Below, in pieces: positions 28,602-37,998 of a stretch of DNA of 64,000 bases. The position numbers and the translations under genes are program-made. Origin of the DNA: an uncultured Eubacteriales bacterium (GTDB taxonomy: Bacteria; Bacillota; Clostridia; Peptostreptococcales; Anaerovoracaceae); NCBI GenBank assembly GCA_902774265.1, contig CACYHR010000001.1:1-64000 (forward strand), in the 5' to 3' direction. Within the stretch, counting starts at the first letter, position 1. The number at the start of each line of letters is the position of its first letter. A model generated the notes under the pieces. That model worked only from the letters and a program-made list of their open reading frames with translations, searched no databases and was not told the DNA's origin.

Positions 28602-29546
28602 ATGAAGAATCTTAAGGGAAACAGTTTAATCAAATCGAATGCGATCTGGATCGTATTCATCATTGAGGTGATCATATTCGCTATAGCAAGCGGAGGGACC
28701 TTCGTCACAGGCAGCAATATCGTAAATATTGCCAGACAGGTCTCATACTACGGGATCGCTTCCATAGGAATGACATTCGTAATCCTGATCGCGGGAATCG
28801 ACCTTTCGATCGGTTCGATAATCACACTGGTAAACGTTATATGTGCATTCATGATGGTAAATGCCGGAATGAATATGTGGGTCGCAGTACTGCTTTCCAT
28901 CGCTGTTGCCACACTGATCGGTGTGCTGAACGGCGCAATGGTAGCATCAGTAGGAATCCCTGCACTCATCGCAACATTCGCAACTCAGACGATCTTTGAG
29001 GGCGTTGCATATCTGATCTCGGGCGGACGTCCTATAGCAGGCTTCGATTCCAACTTCGGACTCTTCGGACGCTGGTCCATCGGACCTATTCCGATCTGCG
29101 CGATCATCATGATTTTATGCTTCGCGATAGGCAGCTTTATCCTCAACAAAACATATTTCGGCCGTTACTTCTATGCTATCGGCGGTAACGAAGAGGCAGC
29201 AGAACTCTCCGGTATCAGAGTAAACAGAGTAAAATATCTGATCTACGCTCTTTCGGGTCTGTTCGCAGGACTCGTTCTCCTGTCCCGCTCCGGATCTGCT
29301 CAGAGCACAGTAGGTAAAGGACTTGAATTCGACGTAATCACCTGCGTAGTACTCGGCGGAGTATCCGTAAACGGCGGTATCGGCCGCATGTCCGGTGTAG
29401 TTGCCGGCGTACTCATCATCGGATCCCTGACAAACGGAATGATCCTGATGGACGTAAGTGAATACACACAGATGGTAGTCAAGGGTATTGTACTTGCAAT
29501 AGCCGTAGGTATCGACTGCATCTCAAAGAAGCGTAACGCGCTTTAA
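28602..29546 (+). CDS. Sugar ABC transporter permease (RbsC/XylH type)
   Basis: The protein has 314 aa with about eight to ten hydrophobic helices and the family signature region ELSGIRVNRVKYLIYALSG plus GGVSVNGGIGRMSGVVAGVL. Its start lies 1 nt after the ATPase stop, so the two are translationally coupled. It forms the membrane channel of the operon's uptake system. Confidence 0.95.
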   Translation: MKNLKGNSLIKSNAIWIVFIIEVIIFAIASGGTFVTGSNIVNIARQVSYYGIASIGMTFVILIAGIDLSIGSIITLVNVICAFMMVNAGMNMWVAVLLSIAVATLIGVLNGAMVASVGIPALIATFATQTIFEGVAYLISGGRPIAGFDSNFGLFGRWSIGPIPICAIIMILCFAIGSFILNKTYFGRYFYAIGGNEEAAELSGIRVNRVKYLIYALSGLFAGLVLLSRSGSAQSTVGKGLEFDVITCVVLGGVSVNGGIGRMSGVVAGVLIIGSLTNGMILMDVSEYTQMVVKGIVLAIAVGIDCISKKRNAL

Positions 29547-29555
29547 TATAAAAAT

Positions 29556-29590
29556 ATGCCCCCATCCCCATGAATCGGGGGTGAGGGCAT
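29556..29590 (+). promoter_or_regulatory. Intercistronic hairpin before the kinase gene
   Basis: ATGCCCCCATCCCC and GGGGGTGAGGGCAT form a 14-bp stem with two non-canonical positions. No T-run follows, so it may stabilise or partly attenuate the operon mRNA between transporter and enzyme genes. Confidence 0.6.
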
Positions 29591-29626
29591 GTTGTTTACC
29601 AAGATCAGAAATCAGAGGTGGATAGA

Positions 29627-31225
29627 ATGATGGATGCAAAACAAATGATAATTCAGGGCAGGACTGCACTCGGAATCGAATTCGGATCAACAAGAATAAA
29701 GGGCGTACTGGTCGATTATGACGGCAATGTTCTTGCCTCCGGCTCACATGAGTGGGAGAACTCTTTTATAGACGGCGTATGGACATATGATCTTGCAGAT
29801 GCTGAGGCAGGACTGAGATCCTGTTACTCTTCGCTGAGAGCGGAAACAGAAACAAAATACGGCGTGACTCCGGAGACCTTCGGCGCTATCGGAGTCAGTG
29901 CCATGATGCACGGATATATCGCGCTGGATAAAAACGACAGGCAGCTCGCGAGATTCCAGACATGGAGAAATACCAACACTACAGAGGCGGCGGATGAGCT
30001 TACCGAACTCTTCGGTTTCAACATCCCGCTCAGATGGTCTGCAGCTCATCTGTATCAGAGACTGCTCGACGGAGAGGAGCATGTCAGAGAAGTTGCATCG
30101 GTATTCACACTTGCGGCATACATGCATTACAGGCTCACCGGCTGCAAGGTCATAGGCGTCGGCGACGCATCGGGAATGTTCCCTATAGATTCGGATAAGA
30201 TCGACTATGATGCAAAAATGGCCGATGAATTTGACAGACTGACGGCGGAGAAGGGCTGCCCGATGAAGATAAGAGATATACTTCCGGCTGTACTGACAGC
30301 GGGAGATGATGCGGGAACTCTTACAGAAGAAGGCGCCCGCATGATAGATGAAACAGGAACGCTCAGGGCAGGCATAGCTATGTGTCCGCCGGAGGGCGAC
30401 GCCGGCACAGGCATGACCGCCACCAACTCGGTAGCTCCGAGGACAGGTAATCTGTCTGCCGGAACAAGTACCTTCGCGATGGTAGTTCTCGAGAAACAGC
30501 TTTCGAAGGTGTACAGAGAGATCGATATGGTAACGACCCCTACGGGCTTCCCTTGCGCGATGTCGCACGCCAACAACGGAACGACAGACCTCAACGCATG
30601 GGTAGGTATCTTTGGCGAATTCTGCAGACTGATGGGGATCGAAGCAGACATGGGCACACTGTTCAGCAAACTCTACACCCACTCCCTGACAGGAGATGCT
30701 GACTGCGGCGGCGTAATGGCCTATGGATACTATTCCGGAGAGAACATCACCTTCATCAATGAAGGAAGACCTCTGCTCATACGCACTCCGGACAGCAGAT
30801 TCAACCTGGCCAACTTTATGAAGGCCAACCTCTATACATCACTTGGTGCTGTAAGGATGGGAATGGACATCCTGCTTAAGGATGAGAATGTGCCTCTCGA
30901 CCGCATCATGGGACATGGCGGACTCTTCAAGACTCCGGGAGTCATGCAGAGATACCTCGCTGCAGCAGTAAACACCCCGGTAGCTGTAATGGAAACGGCA
31001 TCCGAAGGCGGAGCCTGGGGTATTGCACTGCTTGCCGCATATCTTGCAGACGGCAAGCGCGACGGCAAACTCGAAGACTATCTGGATAAGCGCGTATTCA
31101 AAGATCTCGTGGGAGCCGCAGTCGAACCTGATCCTCAGGAAGTCGAAGGCTATGAAACATTTACACAGCGCTATATAGCAGCTCTTGAAGTTGAAAAATC
31201 GGCGATAGACGCTGTCCGCTGGTGA
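29627..31225 (+). CDS. FGGY-family carbohydrate kinase
   Basis: The protein has 532 aa. The N-terminal phosphate loop IEFGSTRIKGVLVD and the C-terminal GHGGLFKTPGVMQRYLA with EGGAWGIALLAA mark an FGGY kinase. The length suits xylulokinase or ribulokinase. A central GNLSAGTSTFAMVVLEK segment is also typical of FGGY enzymes. In the operon it probably phosphorylates the ketose formed by one of the dehydrogenases. GTG at 29618 is in frame, but AGAGGTG suits the ATG at 29627. The 3' end overlaps the next frame by 4 nt if GTG 31222 is used. Confidence 0.88.
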   Translation: MMDAKQMIIQGRTALGIEFGSTRIKGVLVDYDGNVLASGSHEWENSFIDGVWTYDLADAEAGLRSCYSSLRAETETKYGVTPETFGAIGVSAMMHGYIALDKNDRQLARFQTWRNTNTTEAADELTELFGFNIPLRWSAAHLYQRLLDGEEHVREVASVFTLAAYMHYRLTGCKVIGVGDASGMFPIDSDKIDYDAKMADEFDRLTAEKGCPMKIRDILPAVLTAGDDAGTLTEEGARMIDETGTLRAGIAMCPPEGDAGTGMTATNSVAPRTGNLSAGTSTFAMVVLEKQLSKVYREIDMVTTPTGFPCAMSHANNGTTDLNAWVGIFGEFCRLMGIEADMGTLFSKLYTHSLTGDADCGGVMAYGYYSGENITFINEGRPLLIRTPDSRFNLANFMKANLYTSLGAVRMGMDILLKDENVPLDRIMGHGGLFKTPGVMQRYLAAAVNTPVAVMETASEGGAWGIALLAAYLADGKRDGKLEDYLDKRVFKDLVGAAVEPDPQEVEGYETFTQRYIAALEVEKSAIDAVRW

Positions 31226-31866
31226 TCGTGATGATGGACCTTGCAAACGTTGATAAAAAGCTGATGGCGTTTTTCAGAGAACTGAGTCCGAGGGAGCGCA
31301 GGCTCATGCTGGACGAGCTGAAGCGTACGGGCGAAATAGACGAAGCGACAGGAGAATTCTGCGACAGATTATATGAGATCCGCTATTCGGATCCGAAGGA
31401 CCCGCAGCACAGGGTGGACAACTGGCTGTGGAAGATAGTTTACCTTCCGGGACTCTATAAGAAAAAAGGACTGCTCAAAAGAGCGGTATCAAATGAATAC
31501 AAAAGCGCGGTCAGGGACCTGAATCTTGAGGATATCGATTCTCTGGATGATAACGAAAAGCTCTGCCTGTATCTTGAATTCAGAAATGCGGCAAAGAGAT
31601 ATCTCTCTACATGCGAAGGCGCCAATTATGCCAGCCGGCTGATGGGATTCAGGAAAGCCACTCCCGAAGAAAAGAAAGAGAAGGCGTGCGAGGACATATG
31701 GATGTCATCGAGAGGCCTCGTCCGGGCCTACGAAAAAATTAACGGAGGATCCGGAGAGGGGGACAGGCTCGAGCTCTGGTGCCGGGCGCTGCGAGACGAA
31801 CTCTTCCAGTATGATCCCGCTGCGAAATTCCATTATGAAGAGCTGGAGAACAGACAGACAAAATAA
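31222..31866 (+). CDS. Unknown helical protein inside the polyol operon (214 aa)
   Basis: The family is not firmly recognised. It is a soluble, mostly helical protein with charged N-terminal ELSPRERRLMLDELKRTG and a conserved-looking DNWLWKIVYLPGLYKKKG, and no catalytic motif that can be named. Similar DUF proteins occur beside sugar kinase genes in Clostridia. The start is ambiguous among GTG 31222 (overlapping the kinase stop), GTG 31228 and ATG 31231. Its position between the kinase and a dehydrogenase, with 26 nt to the next start, makes an operon-linked role likely. Confidence 0.7.
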   Translation: MIVMMDLANVDKKLMAFFRELSPRERRLMLDELKRTGEIDEATGEFCDRLYEIRYSDPKDPQHRVDNWLWKIVYLPGLYKKKGLLKRAVSNEYKSAVRDLNLEDIDSLDDNEKLCLYLEFRNAAKRYLSTCEGANYASRLMGFRKATPEEKKEKACEDIWMSSRGLVRAYEKINGGSGEGDRLELWCRALRDELFQYDPAAKFHYEELENRQTK

Positions 31867-31891
31867 GTGTTAAAGAAGTGAGGTGCACGCT

Positions 31892-32938
31892 ATGAATGCA
31901 ACAATGATACAGCAATTAATGACCGAACCTAAAAATATAACCTTCCGCAATGTCCCCGTGCCAAAGCCGGGCCCGGACCAGGTGCTGGTCAGCATCAAAA
32001 AAGTCGGAATCTGCGGAAGCGATATCCATGTATTCCACGGTACACACCCTTATACCTCATATCCTGTAACACAGGGACATGAGGTCGCAGGCGAGATAAT
32101 TGAACTCGGCGAATACGTCAAGGATCTCAGCGTAGGGCAGAGAGTCACGATAGAGCCTCAGGTGTTCTGCGGAAGATGTTATCCATGCCTTCACGGCAAA
32201 TACAATCTCTGTGAAAATCTCAAGGTAATGGGATTCCAGACGACCGGAACAGCGAGTGAATATTTTGCGGTAGACGCATCCAAGGTAACTCCTATCCCTG
32301 ACGAACTGACATATTCACAGGGAGCCATGATAGAGCCTCTCGCAGTTACAGTACATGCGGCCAGGAGATTCGAAGACCTGAAGGGTGCTAATGTCGTAGT
32401 CCTCGGCTGCGGACCAATCGGCATACTCCTGATCCAGTCTCTGAAGGCGCTCGGAGCAGCATGCGTCTTCGCGACAGATATTTCCGATACAAGACTTAAG
32501 CTGGCTAAGGAACTCGGCGCTGATTATGCAGTCAACACAATGAAGCAGGACTACGCAGAGGAACTCATCAAAGCGTTCGGTCCTGACAAGGCTGATGTTA
32601 TATATGAATGCGCAGGCTCTGATATAACAATGGATCAGGCTATACAGAACGCGCGCAAGGGCAGCGTCATCATTCTTGTAGCTGTATTCGGCAAGAGAGC
32701 AAATGTCGATCTGGCTAAACTCAATGATTCCGAGCTTGACCTCAATACATCGATGATGTACCGCCACGAGGACTTCGTCGACGCGATCAGACTGGTCGCA
32801 GAGGGAAAAGTCAGACTGGAACCGCTGCAGAGCGCCAGATTCGCATTTGAGGATTATCAGAAAGCATACGATTATATTGACAATAACCGCGAAACAAGCA
32901 TGAAAGTCCTGATCGATGTCGATCCGACAGTGGAATAA
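31892..32938 (+). CDS. Zinc-dependent polyol dehydrogenase (sorbitol/xylitol type)
   Basis: The protein has 348 aa from ATG 31892 (AGTGAGG upstream; GTG at 31883 is rejected). Catalytic zinc ligands are Cys41 (GICGSD) and His63/Glu64 (GHE). Unlike the gene at 7000, it has the full structural zinc cluster Cys93, Cys96, Cys99 and Cys107. GCGPIGI marks the nucleotide site. L-iditol/sorbitol/xylitol dehydrogenases have this architecture. It likely oxidises the polyol at C2 to a ketose for the FGGY kinase; the exact substrate cannot be read. Confidence 0.9.
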   Translation: MNATMIQQLMTEPKNITFRNVPVPKPGPDQVLVSIKKVGICGSDIHVFHGTHPYTSYPVTQGHEVAGEIIELGEYVKDLSVGQRVTIEPQVFCGRCYPCLHGKYNLCENLKVMGFQTTGTASEYFAVDASKVTPIPDELTYSQGAMIEPLAVTVHAARRFEDLKGANVVVLGCGPIGILLIQSLKALGAACVFATDISDTRLKLAKELGADYAVNTMKQDYAEELIKAFGPDKADVIYECAGSDITMDQAIQNARKGSVIILVAVFGKRANVDLAKLNDSELDLNTSMMYRHEDFVDAIRLVAEGKVRLEPLQSARFAFEDYQKAYDYIDNNRETSMKVLIDVDPTVE

Positions 32939-32965
32939 CAGTGACTTGTCAAGGAGTAGTATTAT

Positions 32966-34591
32966 ATGAAACTGACTTATAATGGCCTTAAGGATAAAGG
33001 AGCCTGGGAAAAAGCCGGAATAAGCCTTCCGGGATATGATCCGCGCGAAGTAGCAGAACGCAGTGCTGTTTCGCCGGTGTGGGTGCATTTCGGCATAGGC
33101 AATATTTTCAGAATATTTATAGGCGGCATATGTGATGCTCTGCTCGAAGCAGCTGAGACCGACAGAGGGATAATCTGCGCCGAGACCTTCGACTATGATG
33201 TCGTAGACAAAATATACAGACCGCATGACAACCTCGCTCTAGCTGTAACTCTCCATGCGGACGGGAGGCAGGACAGGAAGGTCATCGCTTCTCTTACCGA
33301 AGCGATCAAAGCCGGACCGGAGCATCAGCAGGACAGACTGCGCGAGATATTTAAAGATCCCGGCCTGCAGTTGGTATCGTTCACCATCACTGAGAAAGGC
33401 TATGCGCTGAGAAGACCGGACGGGGAATATCTGCCATACATAGCTGCGGATATGGAGAACGGACCGGAAAAAGCATGCGGCGCTATGGGTATTGTCACTG
33501 CTCTCCTGTATGAAAGATATCTCGCCGGAGGCAGCCCGCTGGCTCTCGTATCGATGGACAATGTCTCGGGAAACGGTGATAAACTCCGCTCTGCAGTAAA
33601 CGAGACAGCAACAGTATGGACAGAAAAAGGATTTACCGAAAAGGGATTTGTCGACTATGTCAGCGATATATCGAGAGTAAGCTTCCCGCTTACCATGATA
33701 GACAAGATCACACCGAGACCGGGAGAAGAGGTGCGAAGACAGCTCGCGGAGCTCGGCGTTGAGGACATGGACATAGTGGTGACCTCGAAGAAGACATACA
33801 TCGCGCCGTTTGTCAATGCAGAGGCTCCTGGATACCTGGTCATAGAGGACTCATTCCCGAATGGAAGACCGCCGCTCGAAAAAGCCGGCGTTTATATGAC
33901 TGAAAGGGAGACTGTAATAAAATCAGAACGGATGAAAGTCACTGCCTGCCTCAATCCGGTACACACAGCCGTTTGCACATACGCATGCATGCTCGGATAT
34001 GAGATGTTTGCTGACGGAATCAAAGACACTGACCTATATGAGCTGGCAAGACAGATATCCTACGGAGAAGGCCTGCCTGCAGCAGAGGATCCCGGCATCA
34101 TTTCTCCGAAAGAGTTCCTCGATGAACTGATGACTGAGAGATTCGTCAATTCATATCTCGGTGATACCAGCGCCAGGATAGCAGTCGATATCTCCCAGAT
34201 GGCAGGCATCAGATTCGGAGAAACCATCAGAGCGTATGTTGCAAAGGAAGGCAGCGCAGCATCACTGAACGCCATCCCTCTTGCGATAGCAGGCTGGCTG
34301 AGATATCTGATGGCGCTTGACGATAACGGTGATCCAATGGAACTGTCACCTGACCCGATGCTCGAAAGCCTCACAGGACAGCTTGCCGGGGCCACATTCG
34401 GACAGCCCGACAGCCTGGGCGGGATTGGAAGCCCGGACAACAAGCTCAGACCGATCCTTTCCAATGAACGTATCTTCGGAAGCGATCTCTATAAAGCCGG
34501 GATCGGGGAAAAGATCGAAACAATGACAGCATCCATGCTCGAAGGAAAAGGCGCAGTAAGAAAGGCCCTCAGACAATACCTGAGCAAATGA
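32966..34591 (+). CDS. Mannitol dehydrogenase-family protein
   Basis: The protein has 541 aa and belongs to the polyol-specific long-chain dehydrogenase family (mannitol, arabinitol, mannonate, altronate). The nucleotide region HFGIGNIFRIFIGG lies near the N-terminus, and the family signature K-x5-N-x2-H is visible as Lys324, Asn330 and His333 in KVTACLNPVH. It is the last gene of the operon and probably interconverts a hexitol or pentitol with its ketose. AAGGAGT precedes the ATG. Confidence 0.9.
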   Translation: MKLTYNGLKDKGAWEKAGISLPGYDPREVAERSAVSPVWVHFGIGNIFRIFIGGICDALLEAAETDRGIICAETFDYDVVDKIYRPHDNLALAVTLHADGRQDRKVIASLTEAIKAGPEHQQDRLREIFKDPGLQLVSFTITEKGYALRRPDGEYLPYIAADMENGPEKACGAMGIVTALLYERYLAGGSPLALVSMDNVSGNGDKLRSAVNETATVWTEKGFTEKGFVDYVSDISRVSFPLTMIDKITPRPGEEVRRQLAELGVEDMDIVVTSKKTYIAPFVNAEAPGYLVIEDSFPNGRPPLEKAGVYMTERETVIKSERMKVTACLNPVHTAVCTYACMLGYEMFADGIKDTDLYELARQISYGEGLPAAEDPGIISPKEFLDELMTERFVNSYLGDTSARIAVDISQMAGIRFGETIRAYVAKEGSAASLNAIPLAIAGWLRYLMALDDNGDPMELSPDPMLESLTGQLAGATFGQPDSLGGIGSPDNKLRPILSNERIFGSDLYKAGIGEKIETMTASMLEGKGAVRKALRQYLSK

Positions 34592-34612
34592 CAATCGTTA
34601 AGCAATAAAAAA

Positions 34613-34731
34613 ATCCGGCAATGGGCAACTGCCGGATGCATGATAGGGGGTAGGGAAATACCCGGAAAGGACCGATACCTGTAAGCCCCGCTCAATCGAC
34701 AGAGCGGCAGCCGCGGGCATTGGTCCTTTTT
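34613..34731 (+). ncRNA. Structured element downstream of the polyol operon
   Basis: Three stems occur in order: ATCCGGCA/TGCCGGAT (34613-34637), GGGTA/TACCC (34648-34663) and AAAGGACC/GGTCCTTT (34666-34729, enclosing CCGCTC/GAGCGG), ending in a T-run at 34727-34731. The last stem and T-run form a terminator. The multi-stem layout with a junction recalls a riboswitch or small RNA, but no known class was matched by eye. It lies between the operon stop and the pilus promoter. Confidence 0.5.
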
Positions 34732-34796
34732 GCGTACGCTGAGCCTGACATATAATTAAAATATGTTTAAAAAGTGTTCCGATAATGCTCTACTTG

Positions 34797-34825
34797 TTGA
34801 AAAATCCACAATTCGGCCGTATAAT
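34797..34825 (+). promoter_or_regulatory. Sigma-A promoter of the type IV pilus operon
   Basis: TTGAAA (34797-34802), 17 nt, TATAAT (34820-34825). It precedes pilB with a leader of about 130 nt. Confidence 0.8.
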
Positions 34826-34960
34826 TAGCCTTGTATAGGTGCGCAGTGCCTCCTTTTATCGTTCGGAATTTTGAAAAGTGCATACGGAAAGGGAGAACCT
34901 GTGCCGCAGAAATTTCTGAAAACCGGAAAAAGACATATTTATCAAAACAGAGGTCAAATA

Positions 34961-36718
34961 ATGGCTGTTTTAGAGAGTTCAAATAAAAAACCTACAGGCG
35001 GCAAAAGGCCAAAACGTCTGGGAGACCTGCTTATAGCAGCAGGCCTTATCACAGAAGAGCAGCTTGAAGAAGGTCTTCGCCTGCAAAAAGGTTCGGGCAA
35101 ACGTCTCGGAACCGTACTGCAGGACGAGGGATTCATCACAGAGCTCGAAATGATCGAGGCTCTGCAGATGCAGCTTGGTATCGAGTATATAGATCTCACC
35201 AAGATCAATATCCCTACAGAGCTGGCTCAGGTCGTGCCGCAGAATATAGCTAAACAATATCAGGTCGTTCCTGTCAGAATAATCAGAGACGAGCTTTATC
35301 TTGCGATGAGCGATCCGCTCAACTTCTACGCGATAGAGGAAGTCCGTAAGGTAGTCCGCCGCAAGGTCGTACCTATGATCGCGACCGCGTCTGCCATCGA
35401 ACGTTCCATACAGATACTCTACGGAAACGAGGGCGCTGCCAAGGCCATCGAGGAAATGAAGCGTGAAGCTGCAATGTCCGGCGACGATGACGACGGCACA
35501 CAGGAAGCGTCTTTCTCATCAACGATAGTCGGCGGAGAGGACAGCGCAAACCAGGCGCCGGCCATCAGGCTCGTAAACTCCATCATCGAGCGTGCGGTAA
35601 CAGAGCGTTCCAGCGATATCCACATCGAGCCGAGAGAAGAAGAACTTTCTGTCCGTATGCGTATAGACGGACTTCTGAGAGACATACTGACCGTACCGCG
35701 CGAACTGCAGTCGGCTGTGCTTTCGCGTTTCAAGGTAATGGCAAACCTCGACATCACAGAGAGGCGTGTACCGCAGGACGGACGTTTCAACGTCAAAGTC
35801 AGAGACAAGGACATCGACCTCCGTGTATCCACACTGCCTACAGTATACGGCGAAAAGATTGTTTGCCGTCTGCTCGATAAATCGGGCGGTAACCTCGACC
35901 ACTCGGCCATCGGACTCAGTGAAGAGGACTCAAAGAAATACGACAAGCTGATCAAGATCAAGAACGGAGTAATCCTGATCGTAGGACCTACGGGAAGCGG
36001 TAAGTCAACGACCATGTATTCCATGATCAACGACCTCAACAGACGTGAAGTCAACCTGATAACACTCGAAGATCCTGTCGAGTACAACGTCGACGGAGTC
36101 AATCAGGTACAGATAAACGAAAAAACGGGCATGACATTCGCGAAGGGCCTCAGAGCCATACTGCGTCAGGACCCGGACATCATCTGCGTCGGAGAGATCC
36201 GTGACGGCGAGACCGCCGAGATCGCGATGAGATCCGCTATCACAGGTCACGTCGTACTTTCGACCATACATACCAGTGACGCTCTCGGAACCATAGAGCG
36301 ACTTATAGACATGGGCGTGGAGCCTTACCTCGTAGCCAGCGCTCTCAAGGGCGTATTCTCACAGAGACTGGTGCGCCGTATCTGCCCTGACTGCAAACAG
36401 GCATATCATCCGGATGAAGAGGAACAGGACGAACTGGGACTGCCATATGATCCTGAGCGCGTATTCTACCGCGGCAAGGGCTGCCCTAAGTGTTTCGACA
36501 CCGGGTACAGAGGCAGAATAGGCGTCTTCGAAATATTCCCGCTCGACATCAAGGTCCGCCGAATGATCGCGGCCAACGCCGGCAGAGAAGCCATCGAAAA
36601 ACTGCTCACCGATCCGGCCCGCGGATTCGTATCACTCAAGGAAAACGCGATACGCCTCGTTTACGATGGAGTCACCACCGTCGACGAAGTACTGCGTGTA
36701 GTATATGAAGACATTTAA
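34961..36718 (+). CDS. pilB: Type IV pilus extension ATPase PilB
   Basis: The protein has 585 aa from ATG 34961 (AGAGGT upstream; the frame is open from a TTG at 34871). An N-terminal MshEN-like domain (LGDLLIAAGLITEEQLEEGL) precedes the secretion ATPase: Walker A GPTGSGKST with Lys348, the Asp box ITLEDPVEY, Walker B RQDPDIICVGEIRD, a His box, and a tetracysteine zinc motif (CPDC, CPKC). PilB drives pilin polymerisation from the inner face of the membrane. It is the first gene of the pilus operon. Confidence 0.95.
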   Translation: MAVLESSNKKPTGGKRPKRLGDLLIAAGLITEEQLEEGLRLQKGSGKRLGTVLQDEGFITELEMIEALQMQLGIEYIDLTKINIPTELAQVVPQNIAKQYQVVPVRIIRDELYLAMSDPLNFYAIEEVRKVVRRKVVPMIATASAIERSIQILYGNEGAAKAIEEMKREAAMSGDDDDGTQEASFSSTIVGGEDSANQAPAIRLVNSIIERAVTERSSDIHIEPREEELSVRMRIDGLLRDILTVPRELQSAVLSRFKVMANLDITERRVPQDGRFNVKVRDKDIDLRVSTLPTVYGEKIVCRLLDKSGGNLDHSAIGLSEEDSKKYDKLIKIKNGVILIVGPTGSGKSTTMYSMINDLNRREVNLITLEDPVEYNVDGVNQVQINEKTGMTFAKGLRAILRQDPDIICVGEIRDGETAEIAMRSAITGHVVLSTIHTSDALGTIERLIDMGVEPYLVASALKGVFSQRLVRRICPDCKQAYHPDEEEQDELGLPYDPERVFYRGKGCPKCFDTGYRGRIGVFEIFPLDIKVRRMIAANAGREAIEKLLTDPARGFVSLKENAIRLVYDGVTTVDEVLRVVYEDI

Positions 36719-36821
36719 TATAGCCGTCAGTCGCTGAGTGCCGGCTGCTGCAAAGCCTCCCGCGCAGGCATTTTGAGCCTGATGAACAAGGGATAATGAA
36801 AAAAGATAAGGAGACTGGAAA

Positions 36822-37871
36822 ATGCTGACAATTGAAGAACTCGTACTGAAGGCAAGAGAAGACGGCGCTTCGGATATCCATCTGATCTACGACCTACCGC
36901 CGAAATACCGTAAGGACGGCCAGCTGCAGGATATGACCGACGAGGCGTTAACCGATGAGGACTGCTTCGCATATGCCAGATCGCTTGCAGGAACAGAAGA
37001 CGCTTATCAGGTTTACGAAGACACAGGCGAGCTGGACGCCGCTGCTACATTTGCCGGCAACCGCTGCCGTATCCATATATTCCGCCAGCAGGGACTGCCT
37101 TCGGTGGCGCTGAGACTGCTCTCCGACAAGATCCCTAAACTGGAAACACTGGGACTGCCGCCTGCGGCTTTGGATCTGCCTAAGCACCACAAGGGAATCA
37201 TCCTTGTTACCGGTGAGACGGGTTCCGGTAAATCTACAAGCCTGGCGGCGATGCTCGACTACATCAATCACAACAAGAGATGCCACATCGTCACACTTGA
37301 AGACCCGGTCGAGTATATCTATACACCGGACCTCGCGGCTATCAACCAGCGTGAGGTAGGAAAAGACACAATGAGTTTTGCTTCGGGCCTCCGCGCATCT
37401 CTCCGTGAGGACCCTAACGTTATACTCATCGGCGAAATGAGAGACAGGGAGACCATCGAGACAGCCATCACAGCGGCTGAGACAGGTCACCTTGTATTCG
37501 GAACACTGCACACCGGCAGCGCTTCGGACGCTGTAGACCGTATCGTGCAGGTATTCCCTGAGGGCATGCAGACACAGATCCGTCTGCAGCTGTCGATGGT
37601 ACTGCAGGCCGTCATCACACAGCAGCTGTTGCCTAAGAAGACCGGCGGCAGAGTGCTGGCTGTAGAAATGATGATAGTCACAGACGCCATCAGGAACCTT
37701 ATCAGAAACGGAAATACACCGCAGATCGTCAACGCCATCGCGACAAGCGCGGCGATTGGCGGACAGACAATGGACCAGGCTCTCGTAAGGCTGGTCAGGG
37801 GCGGACAGATCACACGCGACACCGCAATGCAGTACGCCCACGACGCCGACTACGTAAAGAAGAACGCATAA
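36822..37871 (+). CDS. pilT: Pilus retraction ATPase PilT
   Basis: The protein has 349 aa. Walker A GETGSGKST with Lys137, ITLED-equivalent VTLEDPVEYIY, Walker B REDPNVILIGEMRDRET and TLHTGSASD are all present. The shorter length and missing MshEN domain and zinc site distinguish PilT from PilB. It powers retraction, as in twitching motility. AAGGAGA precedes the ATG. Confidence 0.95.
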   Translation: MLTIEELVLKAREDGASDIHLIYDLPPKYRKDGQLQDMTDEALTDEDCFAYARSLAGTEDAYQVYEDTGELDAAATFAGNRCRIHIFRQQGLPSVALRLLSDKIPKLETLGLPPAALDLPKHHKGIILVTGETGSGKSTSLAAMLDYINHNKRCHIVTLEDPVEYIYTPDLAAINQREVGKDTMSFASGLRASLREDPNVILIGEMRDRETIETAITAAETGHLVFGTLHTGSASDAVDRIVQVFPEGMQTQIRLQLSMVLQAVITQQLLPKKTGGRVLAVEMMIVTDAIRNLIRNGNTPQIVNAIATSAAIGGQTMDQALVRLVRGGQITRDTAMQYAHDADYVKKNA

Positions 37872-37998
37872 GATAACTCAATAAATAATTACGGGCACTG
37901 ATCAAGCATGTTGCACGTATACTCAGTTAGATGTAACGGCTCAGTTATCGGATTGCGCAAATTAATATAAATACTTTTATAGACAGGAATTGTGATAT

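Noticed and set aside
34613-34731. Cyclic di-GMP, cobalamin, TPP or FMN riboswitch
   Set aside because: Single short motifs resemble parts of these classes (for example GAAATACCC), but the required conserved core order is absent, and a terminator and separate promoter lie between it and pilB.
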